From: Paguma larvata
Taxonomy: Eukaryota; Chordata; Mammalia; Carnivora; Viverridae
Length of the DNA stretch: 64,000 bases
NCBI GenBank assembly: GCA_030068075.1
Contig: CM057823.1
Coordinates: forward strand, 13,240,485-13,304,484
Reading direction: 5' to 3'
The notes below the pieces were generated by a model. That model was not told the origin of the DNA, made no database searches, and saw only the letters and a list, made by a program, of their open reading frames with translations. This document shows, one piece after another, positions 21,922 to 33,179 of this stretch; position 1 is the first letter of the stretch, and every line of letters begins with the position of its first letter. Made by a program: the position numbers and the translations under genes.

Positions 21922-22060
21922 CAAGTAGGGGGAGGGGCAGAGAGAGAGGGAGATACAGAACCTGAAGTAGGCTCCTGGCATTGAGCTGTCAGCACAAACT
22001 GTGATATCATGACCTGAACCAAAGTCTGACACTTCGCCGACTGAGCCACCCAGGTGCCCC
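21872..22060 (-). mobile_element. Felid SINE, third of three stacked copies
   Basis: Reversed SINE with an (AG)n run and a head ending 'ccacccaggtgcccc'. Part of the B-box region is deleted near 21990-22000. No right-hand duplication matching the shared target was found, so this copy may have been reshaped by recombination. Confidence 0.88.
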
Positions 22061-22483
22061 TAAAGAGAGAAATGTCTGCCTACCCGGGATGAATTTGGTC
22101 AATTGTTAGCTAGGACCCTGGAAAAAATCACATATCTTATCTTGTTGCTGACCCAGGACCTGAATCTGTGGGAAAGGCTTGTGTAAAGTGGCAGCATCTC
22201 AAGCACCGTGCCAGACTCTGGGTTTCTCTGAACCATCAGTGGAACATGGTGATCGCCTTCTGATGGTCTTCTCTAAGACAACCACACTTTCAGTCAAGAG
22301 TTAGGAGAACAGCCTGGTGATTGTAGTACTCAGAATAGTTGAGTCATTCCAGCGTGTCCTCTGAAGGGAAAAATAATTGGCCAAATTCAACCTCAGTTTG
22401 GGGTAGAGGCTCTTAATATCAGACATAGGCAATGGCAGTAAGCCTTTTTGAAATCCAGTGGACAAAGTCAGGTTCAATGGCAG
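22061..22483. other. Unassigned DNA
   Basis: No gene or repeat recognised between the SINE stack and the next SINE. Confidence 0.4.
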
Positions 22484-22497
22484 AAATATAGAGCTCC

Positions 22498-22705
22498 GGG
22501 GCACCTGGGCGGCTCAGTTGGTTAAGCATCCAACTTCAGCTCAGGTCATGATCTCACAGTCTGTGAGTTCAAGCCCCATGTTGGGATCTGTGCTGTTGGC
22601 TCAGAGCCTGGAGCCTGCTTCGCATTCTGTGTCTCTCTCCCTCTGCCCTTCCCCTGCTCATGCTCTGTCTCTATGTCTCTCAAAAATAAAGAAACGTTTC
22701 AAAAA
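22498..22705 (+). mobile_element. Felid SINE, sense copy
   Basis: Head ggggcacctgggcggctcag, B box 'gagttcaagcccc' and a tail of aaaaataaag are visible. The duplication aaatatagagctcc (22484-22497) recurs as aatatatggagctcc at about 22706-22720 with small differences. Confidence 0.93.
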
Positions 22706-22720
22706 AATATATGGAGCTCC

Positions 22721-24017
22721 GAAACATGCTTAACAAGATAAAAAAAATTGGGAACTCCCTTAGGAAAAATGATTTCTGGACTATGGTACTGAAATTTTTG
22801 ACTCTGTAGCAAGTGGGGAGATATTATCTTAATGTTGAAAATATTTTTAGTTTTAAATTTTAAAATGTTTCCTCATGCATGCATATAACATTTATTGCGT
22901 ATATTTGTTGGATATACGCTCTGTGAGAGAGACTATGTTCGGCCTACGTGTTCCTTTCACCTCACCCACCCCTGTTAGCATGCCCACAAAACCCTATTTC
23001 TTCCTTATTTTTAGCTTCTTATCTCCCATCCTTCTGTCTTCCAAGCTGCTGTTGACATTCATATGACACCGTTAGGTCAGGAGGGGACAAAGCATGAAGC
23101 ATGCTTCCCGCTCTGTACTCCGCACCTATCTCTTGCTCTCATCAGGACTATCTGAGAATCGCCTCCTTGGACACAGAGGTGACACATTCTACCCCCAAAT
23201 ACAGGAAGGGAGATGTCGCTATCAGGGAGGGAGAGGACTTGCCCTACGACAGTAGAGACTGATGCGTGTAAAATTCTTAGCACAGTGCGTGACCCATGAT
23301 ACACACTCAACAAATGTTGCTCTTTGATTACTGATCTTGTCTCTAGGTTGACGTAAGTTTGACCCGTGAGGGCAAACTCACCTCCTTCCTTCCTGTTGGC
23401 TACTCTGTTAATGAGGGAAAAGTCCCAGAGGATCTTATTCAGAAGAGAAGCTGTGGCAGAGCAGCTCAAGATTAAATTTAATGCAGCTGTTTATCAGATA
23501 GATGAGATCGAAGGGAAGAAGGATGGCTTTGTATAAAAGGGACATGGCATATTCTCCTCTCCTTCTCCCTGACCTTTCTAGCTAAGAGAAATCCAGTTAC
23601 TGTAATTACCTAAAGTAGCTGAACTTTAATTCACTTAGCGACCCCAATGGGTAATAGACTAAAAGAAATGTGGACAAATAGTTCAACTTCAAATTTGGAC
23701 CCCCATCTAAACTTGCTGACTAAGAGACTCTGTCTCCAGATTTGCACACAGAAAACCTACTCTAACTCTTGGGTTAGTTAATAAATTAACTTTCCTTTTC
23801 CACCAATTGCCAGTTGAAGACATTCTTACCTGCTTTTATTTGCCGGTTCTCCCAATTTTAACCCAGATTCGCTGAGCATGACCTGAGTTGGCCTTTGTTC
23901 CTGCAAATGAGAAGTTCACTAGAACTGGAAGCACTCAGGAACAAAATGCCAGCCTCTCTCCTTGGATGTAGGATACCGATAGCAATTAGCATATTAGTTT
24001 ACTGTTTTTAACCTACC
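22721..24017. other. Unassigned DNA
   Basis: About 1.3 kb with no recognised gene or repeat. A 130-codon minus-strand frame at 23077-23469 lacks any recognisable domain and is probably chance. Confidence 0.35.
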
Positions 24018-24380
24018 TGTATTAGTCTGCTCTGGCTGCCATAACAAAATATCCCAGACTGTGTGGCTTCAGCAATGAACATTTATTATCTCATAGTTCT
24101 GGAGGCTGGAAGTCCAAAATCAAGGTGCTGACAGGCTTGACTTCGATGAACCTTTCTTCCTGACTTGCAGATGGATATCTTCTTGTCGTGTCCTCATATA
24201 GCCTTTCTTCCGTGTACTTATGAGAGACCAGTCTCTGGTGTCTCTTCCTCTTCTCAGAAGGACACCAATCCTATCGGATTAGAGCCCCACCCTTATCTCC
24301 AAATATGGTCACCTTGGGGGTTAGGGCTTCAACATAAGAATTTTGGGGGACACAATTATTTGATACTACTTAAGCCTCCC
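24018..24380 (-). mobile_element. MLT1-type (MaLR) LTR
   Basis: The plus strand reads as a reversed MLT1 LTR. It starts 'tgtattagtctgctctgg', has 'gttctggaggctggaagtcc' and 'gacaccaatcctatcggatt', and ends 'aacataagaattttggggg' near the LTR 5' end. No internal retroviral sequence adjoins it, so it is a solitary, decayed LTR. Confidence 0.72.
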
Positions 24381-24419
24381 AAATTTAGACTGGCTTATAT
24401 TCAGTGATTTCTTTTACCA

Positions 24420-24800
24420 GATGTATTGGCTTGCTATTGCTGCATAATAACCACTCCCAAATGCAGTGGCTTAAAACAATAATTTGTTAGTGCCCATGTG
24501 TCTGTACATCAGCTGGGGTTTAGCTTGTCTGCTTCTCACTCTGCTCCAGGCTTTGGCAGCTGGGGAAGCTCAACTCCGGATGCCTCTTCGCCTCCTCCTC
24601 AGGCTAGCAGGCTAGCCCGGGCTTGTTCTGCTTGTGGTCAAGGCAGAGTCATCAGTGCACAAGGCACAGCCCTGCTCGTGACTCACCTACTAGCGTCCCG
24701 TTGGCCAAAGCAAACCATATGGTCAAGCCCAAAGTCAAGGTATGGGAAGATAGGTTCTACTTTTTGAGGACCGCAGAGTTACATAGCAAAGGGTATGGAT
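24420..24800 (-). mobile_element. Probable ancient LTR fragment
   Basis: The beginning 'ggcttgctattgctgcataa' with 'agtggcttaaaacaataa' and the end 'aaagggtatggattcaggga' resemble reversed old MaLR-type LTRs. It sits in tandem with the MLT1-type LTR just upstream. The exact family is uncertain. Confidence 0.45.
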
Positions 24801-25529
24801 TCAGGGAGGGATGAAAATTGAGACTGATCATGGAACCTTACCAGTGTGTCCTTTTGGCCACAACTATTCCCATTCCCCCACATGCAAAACATGCTCACCT
24901 TTATCTCAACCTTTCATAGACAGGAGATATGCTGAGACATTTGCTAAGTCACCAAAAGGGGTATATTTTCCAATGTCCTCTTCAGAAGCGTTCATGAAAA
25001 TGATGGGAAAAGGAAGGACATTGCAGAGGGCAAAACCAATAGGCATGGGGAATAGTTGATGAGTAGTTACTTCAGGGAACAGAACTAGGACAAAGAAGGA
25101 ACATTCTTTACTCCCAGGACAGGGAAGACCTGGTAACACTTGACGAGGGAATTTCAACGTGTCTATATTTCTTCCTATTTCGGAAGGAAAGTGAATTGCA
25201 GTTACCTGTTCCACCATTGTGTATTGGGAGTATTAAGGTAGATAACATAATTTTTGAGGCCACAAATTTCCAAATCAAGTGGAGTCACATCCAGACTTGA
25301 TATAGATCATAAGATCCTAGACTTCAAGCCTGAAGCCATGGTGCGATGAGACTTTGAGGCTCTTGAGATGAGAAAAAGAAGTTTGGTGAGTTCGTGTTCT
25401 ATTCTACCTCTCTCTATGTAGTTTCACTTTTGCATTTATATAGAGTGTAATGATTTTCACAAGAATTTATTGATTTTGCAAAGGAATAGATAATTCTACT
25501 TACCCTTTTGTTATTATTTGCTAATTTTA
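24801..25529. other. Unassigned DNA, possibly decayed LTR sequence
   Basis: No gene is recognised. Two overlapping opposite-strand frames (24811-25059 plus, 24906-25217 minus) lack domains. Some phrases recall ancient LTRs, but I cannot name a family. Confidence 0.3.
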
Positions 25530-25542
25530 TTAAATTGTGTCC

Positions 25543-25667
25543 AGGGATGCCTGGGTGGCTCAGTTGGTTGAGTGTCTGCCTCTTGATTTTGGCTCATGTT
25601 GTGATCCCAGGGTTGTGGAATCAAGCCCCGTGTCAGGCTCCATACTGAGCATGGAGTCTGCTTAAGA

Positions 25668-25704
<37 letters not shown>

Positions 25705-25802
25705 TCCCTCTCCCTTTTCCTCTCCCTTCTCTCTCTCTCTTCCTCTCTGCTTCTCTCCTCACTTGTGTGCTCTCTCATGCTCTAAAAATAAAAGTTAAAA
25801 AA
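25543..25802 (+). mobile_element. Older carnivore SINE with long CT tract
   Basis: The head agggatgcctgggtggctca differs from the felid type, and 'gcatggagtctgcttaagat' marks an older subfamily. A (CT)n/(CCCTCT)n stretch at about 25673-25745 precedes an aaaaataaaag tail. Flanks ttaaattgt (25530-25538 and 25803-25811) are a short duplication. Confidence 0.88.
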
Positions 25803-25885
25803 TTAAATTGTCTAGATAATTAAGACTGTAAACTTTTATTTTATGGAACATTGTAGAGCTTTTTCAGACATTGAACATGGTCAGT

Positions 25886-26118
25886 TTTTATTTTTATTTT
25901 ATTTTATTTTTTTAATGTTTTATTTATTTTTGAGAGCAGGAGAGACAAAGCATGAGCAGAGGAGGGGCAGAGAGAGAAGGAGACACAGAATCTGAAGCAG
26001 GCTCCAGGCTCTGAGCTGTCAGCACAGAGCCTGACATGGGGCGTGAACCCACAGACCATGAGATTATGACCCGAGCTTAAGTCAGATGCTTAACTGACTG
26101 AGCCACTCCGGGCGCCCC
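25886..26118 (-). mobile_element. Felid SINE, antisense copy
   Basis: A TTTTA-rich tail, GA-rich body and reversed head ending 'gggcgccccc' are visible. The perfect 10 bp duplication catggtcagt lies at 25876-25885 and 26119-26128. Confidence 0.93.
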
Positions 26119-26460
26119 CATGGTCAGTGTTGAAACGTTATCTTATACAAAGTTACTTATATTCTGTGCATACATATGAATACATGTACAGGCATATTAT
26201 TTAATTAATTATTAAAGTCATCAAATTGTTTAAAAAAAGAAAAAAGTTTTGGTAAAAAGTACTACTTAACATTGCAGGAAACTGCATCTATCTTGAGTGT
26301 ATTTTTCCTATTATGTGAGTACACAAGGGATTCTTTTCCTAGAGAAAATGCCTGAACAGGTAATTTGCTGATTTAAATAAAAATTGTTAAATTTTATTTT
26401 TAAAATCTCAGTTCCAACTAAAGAGTGACACTTTAATTTTTTAAATGGTTATTATGAAAT

Positions 26461-26535
26461 ATTTCTTTTTAAAAATTTTAATTCCAGCACAGTTAATATC
26501 CAGCATTATATTAATTTCAGGTATACAACAATCTT
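26461..26535 (-). mobile_element. Short L1 3' end fragment
   Basis: About 75 bp ('agcacagttaatatccagca', 'attaatttcaggtatacaac') resembles the extreme 3' end of an old L1 in reverse. It is a severely 5'-truncated copy. Confidence 0.5.
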
Positions 26536-26699
26536 AGCTTTTCCGTTGAGCATTAGGAGAAGGTCTCATCAATCTCTTATTAAGCCCAGGGTAAACACTA
26601 TATTCTGATTTTCCTTTAGAATTAGGATTGTGAGAAGATGAGTAGCCAGAGAAAACTCTAGGAGGACATGGTTGGGGTGGCGATAACATCCTGGTGCAC

Positions 26700-27172
26700 A
26701 GGTTATGTTGGGTGTTGTCCTAATAATAATAGCTAATATTTTTGAGCATAAACCATATGTTGAGGTAGTTCTAAGCATTTCACATATTAGCTTAGCGACT
26801 CTATGAGGTAGGTCCTATTCTGCCCCAATATTTCAGTAGGGAAACCAGAGCACAGAGATTAAAAAAAACTTATCCAAGGTCTCTGAGCTAATAAGTGATA
26901 GAGTTGGGATTTGAATCCAGGCAGACTGATTTTAGACTCACATGTTTAAAAAAAAATGTTTATTTGAGAGACAGAGAGAGAGAAAGAGAGAGAGGGAGAG
27001 AGAGAATCCTAAGCAGGCTTTGCGCTGTAAGCACAGAGCCTGATGTGAGGCTCAAACTCAGGAACTGTGAGATCATGACCTGAGCCGAAACCAAGAATCA
27101 GACTCTTAACTGACTGAGCCACCCAGGCGCCCCAGATTCACACTTTTAACCGTGATGCTATTTTGTTCCGAT
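26700..27172 (-). mobile_element. MIR interrupted by a SINE
   Basis: The reversed MIR reads 'taataatagctaatattttt', 'gagctaataagtgatagagt' and 'gggatttgaatccaggcaga', breaks at the SINE, and resumes at 27149 with 'accgtgatgctattt'. The core is well preserved. The nested SINE occupies 26949-27133. Confidence 0.82.
26949..27133 (-). mobile_element. Felid SINE nested in MIR
   Basis: A reversed SINE ends 'ccacccaggcgcccc'. Copies agactcacatgttta (26934-26948) and agattcacactttta (27134-27148) form a 15 bp duplication with three mismatches, lying inside the MIR. Confidence 0.9.
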
Positions 27173-27649
27173 GATTCAGGAAAATTCCCTGCATCTGAAA
27201 TAGATTCACTATAAGAAACAGAGGGCAATTTTAGAAAATAACCTCTCCATTTGTGCAAAAATATACGAGGGAACATTTCCTCTGAGCATCAGGAGTAGGT
27301 TATTATGGAAAGATAATGTGGAAAATCCACAGCAAGAAAAGTCTGCCATAAAATTAAATATAATAGCTAAAAGGTGTCAGGGTGGAGGGAGTGAATAGAA
27401 TACTTGAAGCCATGGAAAATGGACTTTGAGAACTAGTTCAAAGACAGCTTTAAAGAATGAAAGATTGAAAATGGTAAGCTAAAAGTTGGTTGGCATGTCA
27501 CAGAGATCCAAATTCTTTGAATAATAATTGTTTCTGAAGGGAAAAAAACAACAAAAAGACAACAGCGTAATCAGAAATAAAGCAGAAAAGTATTTCTATC
27601 CAATGAAAAGTTTTAGTTTAAAAATGGAACAAAATTGATGACAAGAGAT
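27173..27649. other. Unassigned AT-rich DNA
   Basis: No gene or repeat recognised. Confidence 0.35.
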
Positions 27650-27810
27650 CATATTAATTACTTGTTGCTGTATAACATCCTAGCCCCATATTTAGCAGCT
27701 GAAAACAACAAACATTCATTATCTCACTTAGTTTCTTAAGGTCAGGAATCTGGGAGTGACTCAGCTGGTTGGTTCTAGGATTAGTCAAGCCATCAATTGG
27801 AGCTGCAGGT
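27650..27810 (-). mobile_element. Probable MLT1-type LTR fragment
   Basis: The start 'tacttgttgctgtataaca', then 'gctgaaaacaacaaacattc' and 'ggtcaggaatctgggagtga', matches the reversed 3' part of an MLT1-type LTR. The remainder of the LTR is missing. Confidence 0.5.
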
Positions 27811-28599
27811 AAAGTTCTAAATTGATAATCAAATTATTCAACAAACATACTGGCAAAATCTTAAGAGTGAGTGTGGGAAGGAGTTAAATATACATAGATG
27901 ATGAACATAAATAATAATTTGAAAATAACTTTGAAAGAAATAATCCACATGGTTAAGAATTTAGAAAGTGATGAGATTTATGTAATTGGAAAAGAAGTAA
28001 TAAAAACACAGGCTAACGAAACCTGGAAGGTGTAGGAAAAGGAAGAAATGATGTGCTGATGGTTTAATAGCTGGTTTACATTGCTCTAACTGCTTTTTAT
28101 GTACCAATTTATTGTTAGGATTTTTGGATTGTAAGTGACAGAAACAACTCTGATTATTTTAAGAAAAGGGATTTACTGGTTTACTTCGACAGAAGAGATC
28201 AAAGCATGGATCTGGCTCTACTTACGGCTGAGTTTGGGGGGCTTCAGCGCTGTCTTCTGGACTCAATCCTGTTTTTGTTCCTGTCTCTCTCTCTCGCTCT
28301 TTATTGTTTTCCTTTGGCTAACTGTATTTCCAGGTAGCCTCTACCTTTGTGATTCCCAAGATAGCCAACGCCTAGGCTCCAGGCCAGCTCAAGGTTTACA
28401 TCTTTAGAGCTGGTGATGTCAGAGGCAAGATGGCACCTCTTTCTCTGTAAAACCATCCAAAGGCTGGGGGATGATTCTCATCGCAGCTCGGGTTATAGGC
28501 TCTTTCAAGAGGAGAGTGGGTCAACTGCTGAGCAAGAGAGGGTACTCCAAAGTTAAAAATGAGGCAAAGGCAAATAAAGGGGGCAATCATCCCTACAAA
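27811..28599. other. Unassigned DNA, partly repeat-like
   Basis: No gene is recognised. The part from about 28125 to 28440 resembles an old dispersed mammalian repeat, with 'ttgtaagtgacagaaacaac' and 'gcaagatggcacctct'. I cannot name its family with confidence. Confidence 0.3.
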
Positions 28600-29060
28600 T
28601 AATGATACCAACTTTTCTTGGTTTTCCTACAAGCTAGGTATGTGCCACTTAAATATATTATTTCAGTAAAACTTCACAATACTTTTTTGAGGCATTAGTA
28701 TCCTCATTTTAAAGGGAGGAAATTAAGGCTCAGAGAGATTAAAATAAATGTTCTAAGGTTTTGCAACCGGTGGATTACAGATACTCAATTCAAACTCATG
28801 TTTGGGGGCACCTGGGTGGCTCAGTTGGTTAAGTGGCCGACTTCGGCTCAGGTCATGATCTCACGGTCTGTGAGTTTGAGCCCCACGTCGGACTCTGTGC
28901 TGGCGGCTCAGAGCCTGAAGTTGCTTCAGATTCTGTACCTCCCTCTCTCTGTGCCCTTCCCCTGCTCATACTCTGTTTCTATGTCTCTCAAAAATAAATA
29001 AACGTTAAAAAAAATTAAAAAAAAAAACAACTCATGTCTGTCTAACTTTAGAGTGTGATC
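28600..29060 (-). mobile_element. MIR interrupted by a SINE
   Basis: The reversed MIR core ('cctcattttaaagggaggaa', 'attaaggctcagagagatta') runs to about 28803 and resumes for about 30 bp after 29028. The SINE at 28804-29027 splits it. Confidence 0.7.
28804..29027 (+). mobile_element. Felid SINE nested in MIR, sense copy
   Basis: Head gggggcacctgggtggctca, A and B boxes, 'cctctctctgtgcccttccc' and an aaaaataaataaacg tail are visible. The target caaactcatgt (28791-28801) recurs as caactcatgt (29028-29037). Confidence 0.94.
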
Positions 29061-29399
29061 TTAAGAAGGAAGGGGGGGAATTCACACACAGTCCTGCCAT
29101 CTAAGCACGAGCAAACATTTTGGTATATCTCTCTCTGGCTCTCTTTTAATTATGGCTTTCTATTGCTAGTCTTTTTATAATTGTTAGGCTTTACTGCTAG
29201 ATTGAACTGGACAGTCAAAATGGGATGGTTTTTAATGTGCATAGCAATATTTCTGTAAATTCAAAGAATTTTCTTTCGTCTTTTTGTTGGAGATTTCCCC
29301 CCTTACCTTTAAAAAACATTTTTTTCCAATAAACTTTTGTTTTTTCTGAGATGGGCTCACTTTCACCTGTTAATCTTTGCTTATGCCAGTGTATTTTTT
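29061..29399. other. Unassigned AT-rich DNA
   Basis: No gene or repeat recognised. Confidence 0.35.
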
Positions 29400-29604
29400 G
29401 TTAACAATTTTTAGTATGAAATATACATAAAAAGAGAATATAACACAACTGTTTAAAGAATAGTAATGAACATTTATATACCCATAATAACATTAAAAAG
29501 AATGTTTTCAGAATCCTTGAAGCTGTATACCCTTCTCTTCAGAGATAACCATGAACTTGACTTTTGGTTAATATTTCTGTTGTTTTTCTTTCTAGTTTTA
29601 CTAC

Positions 29605-29822
29605 ATATTACGTTAACCGTGTGATGATGGAAAGTCCCTTGACCTTTCTGGGCTTTAGTTCCCTCATTTGTAAATTGAGAATAATGAGAGTATCTTCCTC
29701 ACAGAGGAACAACTCTCACAGAGTTGTTACAAAGGTTAAATGAGTTCATGTAATACATTCAGGTTAGTGCTTGGCACAGAGTACCCACTATATAAAATAA
29801 CTGGCTATTATTATTATTAATT
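29605..29822 (+). mobile_element. MIR, sense copy
   Basis: The MIR core reads 'ctttagttccctcatttgta', 'gttgttacaaaggttaaatg' and 'agtgcttggcacagagtacc', followed by a TTA repeat. It lies inside the old L1M. Confidence 0.78.
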
Positions 29823-29829
29823 CTTTAAA

Positions 29830-29867
29830 ATTATTTTCATTAATTTTTTTCAAGTTTATTTATCCAT

Positions 29868-29911
<44 letters not shown>

Positions 29912-30051
29912 AGGGGCAGAGATGAAGAGAATCCCAAGTAGGCTTCACACTGTCAGTGTAGGTAGAGCCTGACACGGCACTTAAACCCATGAAATGAGAA
30001 AGCATGGCCTGAGCTGTGATCAAGAGTTGGACTGAGCCACCCAGGCAACCC
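29830..30051 (-). mobile_element. Felid SINE, antisense copy
   Basis: A (GA)n run at about 29872-29909 and a reversed head ending 'gccacccaggcaaccc' identify the SINE. Similar flanks (ttattaattcttta and ttatgattaattcttga) suggest a diverged duplication. Confidence 0.88.
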
Positions 30052-30440
30052 TATTATGATTAATTCTTGAACAATATATTATTTGTATATTTGTTTTGCT
30101 TGTTTTTGAGCTTTATATAAATGGAATCCTACTGTACGTATTCTCCTGTGACTTGCTTTTTTTTTTTTTTGCCTCCATACTTGTTTTTTAAGAGATTTAT
30201 ACATACTGATATAAATAAACAGTTCTGCATTTTTGCTGCTTTTTAGAATTCCATTATGTAAATATACCCCCATGTATTTATCTGTTATACTCTTGATGGG
30301 TATTTGGGATGTTTATTCATTTTCTTGCCATTATAAACCATGCCTTCATGCATAGTCTTATACACATTTCCTAGAGTACACATGTTAGAGTTTCTCTAGG
30401 TATGATACTTCAGAATGTAATTGCAAGATTATAGGATATG

Positions 30441-30855
30441 TACATTCTCTGTCTTCTATAACTCTTTATCTTTCTTTTATTTTCCAGCTCTTTGTCTATG
30501 ATGCATTATGGGTAATTCCTTTGAAACAACTATAGCAGATGCTATCAATATCCCATCTCTATATATCCCCTTACTGTTACCACATCAGTGCATATGTACT
30601 TAGCTTCTAACTGCCAACATCTGAATTTCTTTGCTCTGTTTTTCACAACCACTTTGCCATTTGTGTGGCACATCAGACATGTCTGACAATGTCTTCATGG
30701 GAATGATGATTGATAGATGCACGAATACCCCAGTCCCCTTTTCATTGGGTGAAATAACTCTGAGGTATGTGTTCTACATTAACTTCCAGAGCACTGCTAG
30801 TGGTGGTAAGCACCAGTTGTCCACGGTGGTAACTGGCTTGATGATATATCCTTTT
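30441..30855. other. Unassigned DNA
   Basis: No gene or repeat recognised. Confidence 0.35.
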
Positions 30856-31080
30856 TTCTTTATTTTTTTAAAGCTTATTTATTTATTTTGAGAGAGAAAG
30901 AGACAGTGCAAGTGGGGAAGGGGCAGAGAAAGAGGGAGAGAGAGAGAATCCCAAGCAGTCTTCATGTTGTCAGTGCAGAGGGCCATGTGGGGCTCGAAAT
31001 GATGAAACCACGGGATCATGACCTGAGCCTACACCAAGAAAGAGTTGGATGCTTAACTGACTGAGCCACCCAGGTGCTCC
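30856..31080 (-). mobile_element. Felid SINE, antisense copy
   Basis: A T-rich tail with ttatttatttatttt, GA-rich body and reversed head ending 'cacccaggtgctcc' are visible. Flanks gatatatcctt and ggtatgtcctt form an imperfect duplication. Confidence 0.9.
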
Positions 31081-31160
31081 AATGGTATGTCCTTAATTGG
31101 TTGCTTTGCCTTCATAAGTTTCATTTGCTTATGTCTTTACCAGTGTTTCTTTCACCTCTT

Positions 31161-31376
31161 TTTTTTTATTTAAGTTTTTTACTGTTTATTTATTTTTGAG
31201 AGTCAGAGAGACAGAGCGCAAGTGGGGGAGGGGCAGAGAGAGAGAGGGAGACACAGAATCTGAAGCAGGCTCCCGGCTCTGAGTTGTCAGCACAGAGCCA
31301 GATGCGGGGCTCGAACTCATGGACCATGAGATCATGACTTGGATGCTTAACTGACTGAGCCACCCAGGTGCCCCAA
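31161..31376 (-). mobile_element. Felid SINE, antisense copy
   Basis: Full reversed SINE ending 'cacccaggtgcccc'. A perfect 13 bp duplication, tctttcacctctt, lies at 31148-31160 and 31377-31389. It lies 80 bp after the preceding SINE in the same orientation. Confidence 0.95.
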
Positions 31377-31389
31377 TCTTTCACCTCTT

Positions 31390-31920
31390 AAGTAAATTAT
31401 TTGCATTCAAATCCTTGTCCCTCAGGGTTGACTTCAAGGGAAACTCTAACTAAGATATGACTTCCAGTTCACCAATTCTCTCTTCAGCTGGTCTAATCTG
31501 CTGTTTAACTTTTCATTGTCTAATTTTAATTATTTTATTTTCATTTCTAGAAGTTTTATTTGGTTTCTTTGTAAATCTGCTTCACCAACTTTGATAGTCT
31601 CTGATTCTCTATTAATCTTTCAGTTTCTCCTTATCTATCTCTTTTTAAAATGAAACATTCTTATAGTGTATATTTGATAATTAAACATTATTATCCTTGT
31701 TTTCCTTGCCATTCTTTGTGGTTTGTTGTTTCTGCCAGCACTTACTCATGGAAGTTTCTTTCCTGTTATTTTTAGTGACTTTTGATTGGCTGAGGACACT
31801 ACCTACCTGAGACTACTTTAAATTCTATTTTTGGCTTGAGGTTTTCTGAGTTATACAGGTTGTTTGAATCCTGACTCCAAACTCTCTTAAGTGTAGATTT
31901 ATGTCTAGGAATTCTTAGGG
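31390..31920. other. Probable ancient LINE remnant (family uncertain)
   Basis: The part 'catttctagaagttttattt' to 'ggtttctttgtaaatctgct' (about 31545-31585) resembles an old LINE segment. Sequence near 53980-54250 is related in style. I cannot assign the family or orientation reliably. Confidence 0.35.
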
Positions 31921-32266
31921 GTGAATTCTCCCTTTTTTCTTTTTCCTTCCCTTCCCTTCTTTCTTTCCTTCTTTTCTTTGTTACTTATTCCTTCCCTCCC
32001 CTCTCTCCTCCTTCCTCCTTGCTTTTTCCTTTCCTTTCCTTTCTGTTCCTTTCCTTTCCTCCCTCATTTTCCTCTCTCCCTCCCTCTCTCCTTCCCTCCC
32101 TCCCTTCCTTCCATCCATCCTTCCTTCCTTCCTTCCTTCCTTCCTTCCTTCCTTCCTTCCTTCCTCCCTCCCTCCCTCCCTCCCTCCCTCCCTCCCTCCC
32201 TCCCTTCCTCCCTCCCTTCCTTCCTTCCTTCCTTCCTTCCTTCCTTCCTTCCTTTCTTCCTTCTTC
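31921..32266 (+). repeat. CT-rich simple repeat, (CCTT)n/(CCCT)n
   Basis: A strongly pyrimidine-rich tract. The last 149 bp (32118-32266) are an uninterrupted polypyrimidine run of CCTT, CCCT and CCTT blocks. No SINE is attached on either side. Long frames of S/P/F or G/K/R/E repeats on both strands come purely from the repeat. Confidence 0.95.
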
Positions 32267-32570
32267 AGCTTCACCTAGACCCAAAATTCAGATAATAATG
32301 TATCCTACTGACACCCACTATGGGTGGTTCTTTCTAGGTCATCGACTTAGAAAAGAATGTTTACTCTCATGGATTCCTGCTTTAAAATATGAATATCTTT
32401 AGTTTGACCTCCTACTCCAGTAAGACCATAGGCTTTATCTTCTTAGACCCCAAAAGCAGTCCCTGGATTCACAACTATTTACTTTTCTGATCTGAGTTTC
32501 CTTACTTTTTCTGGCCTCCAGAGAATACTATTAGAGTATTCATTGCCAGCTCATTCATGTGTTTAAAAAG

Positions 32571-32610
32571 ATTTTATTTTATTTTATTTTATTTTATTTT
32601 ATTTTATTTT
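32571..32610 (+). repeat. (ATTTT)8 pentanucleotide repeat
   Basis: Eight exact ATTTT units. No adjoining SINE body is visible, so it may be a tail left after loss of the element, or an independent microsatellite. Confidence 0.9.
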
Positions 32611-32619
32611 TAAAGGATT

Positions 32620-33175
32620 CAGCCATTTTTAGTATACTGTGCTGGGAGAGTTTTCTCTAAACACTTGATCCACAATGTTGTCATTTAAGGCTGCAGTGTT
32701 GTTTTGCAAGAATGTACCCAGCTTACTAGCTTACTCCCTCTTTCTCTCTCATTCTTTTAAATATGGAACATTTTTATTTTGTAGCCTATATTTGACGTTT
32801 CAATGTCAATTTCTTCAGCAAATACTGATTGATAGACACCATATACCAGGGCTTTAGTGTGAATGGATCAGACAAGATCACCACCCTTGCGGTGCTCACA
32901 TCTCAGAGAAGAGTGTAAGCTCGGGACTTCACTACTAGTATCCCATTGTTTCTAATGGGCACTATTTTGTGACGTATAGTGTGAGCAGTTATGCAAGGTT
33001 GGAAAGCGTAGGAGGCAGTGTTTGTATTTGGCTGCTGATATCTGCAAGTCAAAATAGGGAGAAATTGTGGTATAAATTTTTCTACTTGGAAAGGTTAATG
33101 ATTGTATCTAGGTCTGAAGATGCAAGGTAGACAGCAGATACATGTGGGTAAGCTGATTTTTGTGTCTATAGAGTA
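32620..33175. other. Unassigned DNA
   Basis: No gene recognised. The segment 'agcaaatactgattgataga' to 'aagatcaccacccttgcggt' (about 32817-32893) faintly resembles an old MIR/L2-type fragment. Confidence 0.3.
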
Positions 33176-33179
33176 GGAG

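Larger units (their letters stand above)
29400..30440 (-). mobile_element. Ancient L1M 3' region, interrupted by MIR and SINE
   Basis: The reversed L1M pattern appears as 'aacattaaaaagaatgtttt', 'gagataaccatgaacttgac', 'gagctttatataaatggaat', 'catgtatttatctgttatac' and 'gagtttctctaggtatgata'. It is broken by a plus-strand MIR at 29605-29822 and a SINE at 29830-30051. Confidence 0.6.

Noticed and set aside
24811..25217. Overlapping 82- and 103-codon frames on opposite strands
   Set aside because: No domain is recognisable, the stretch follows two LTR-like repeats, and opposing frames over the same DNA argue against coding.
31921..32402. Long S/P/F-rich and G/K/R/E-rich frames over 90 codons
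   Set aside because: They are translations of the CCTT/CCCT simple repeat and appear on both strands in several frames.
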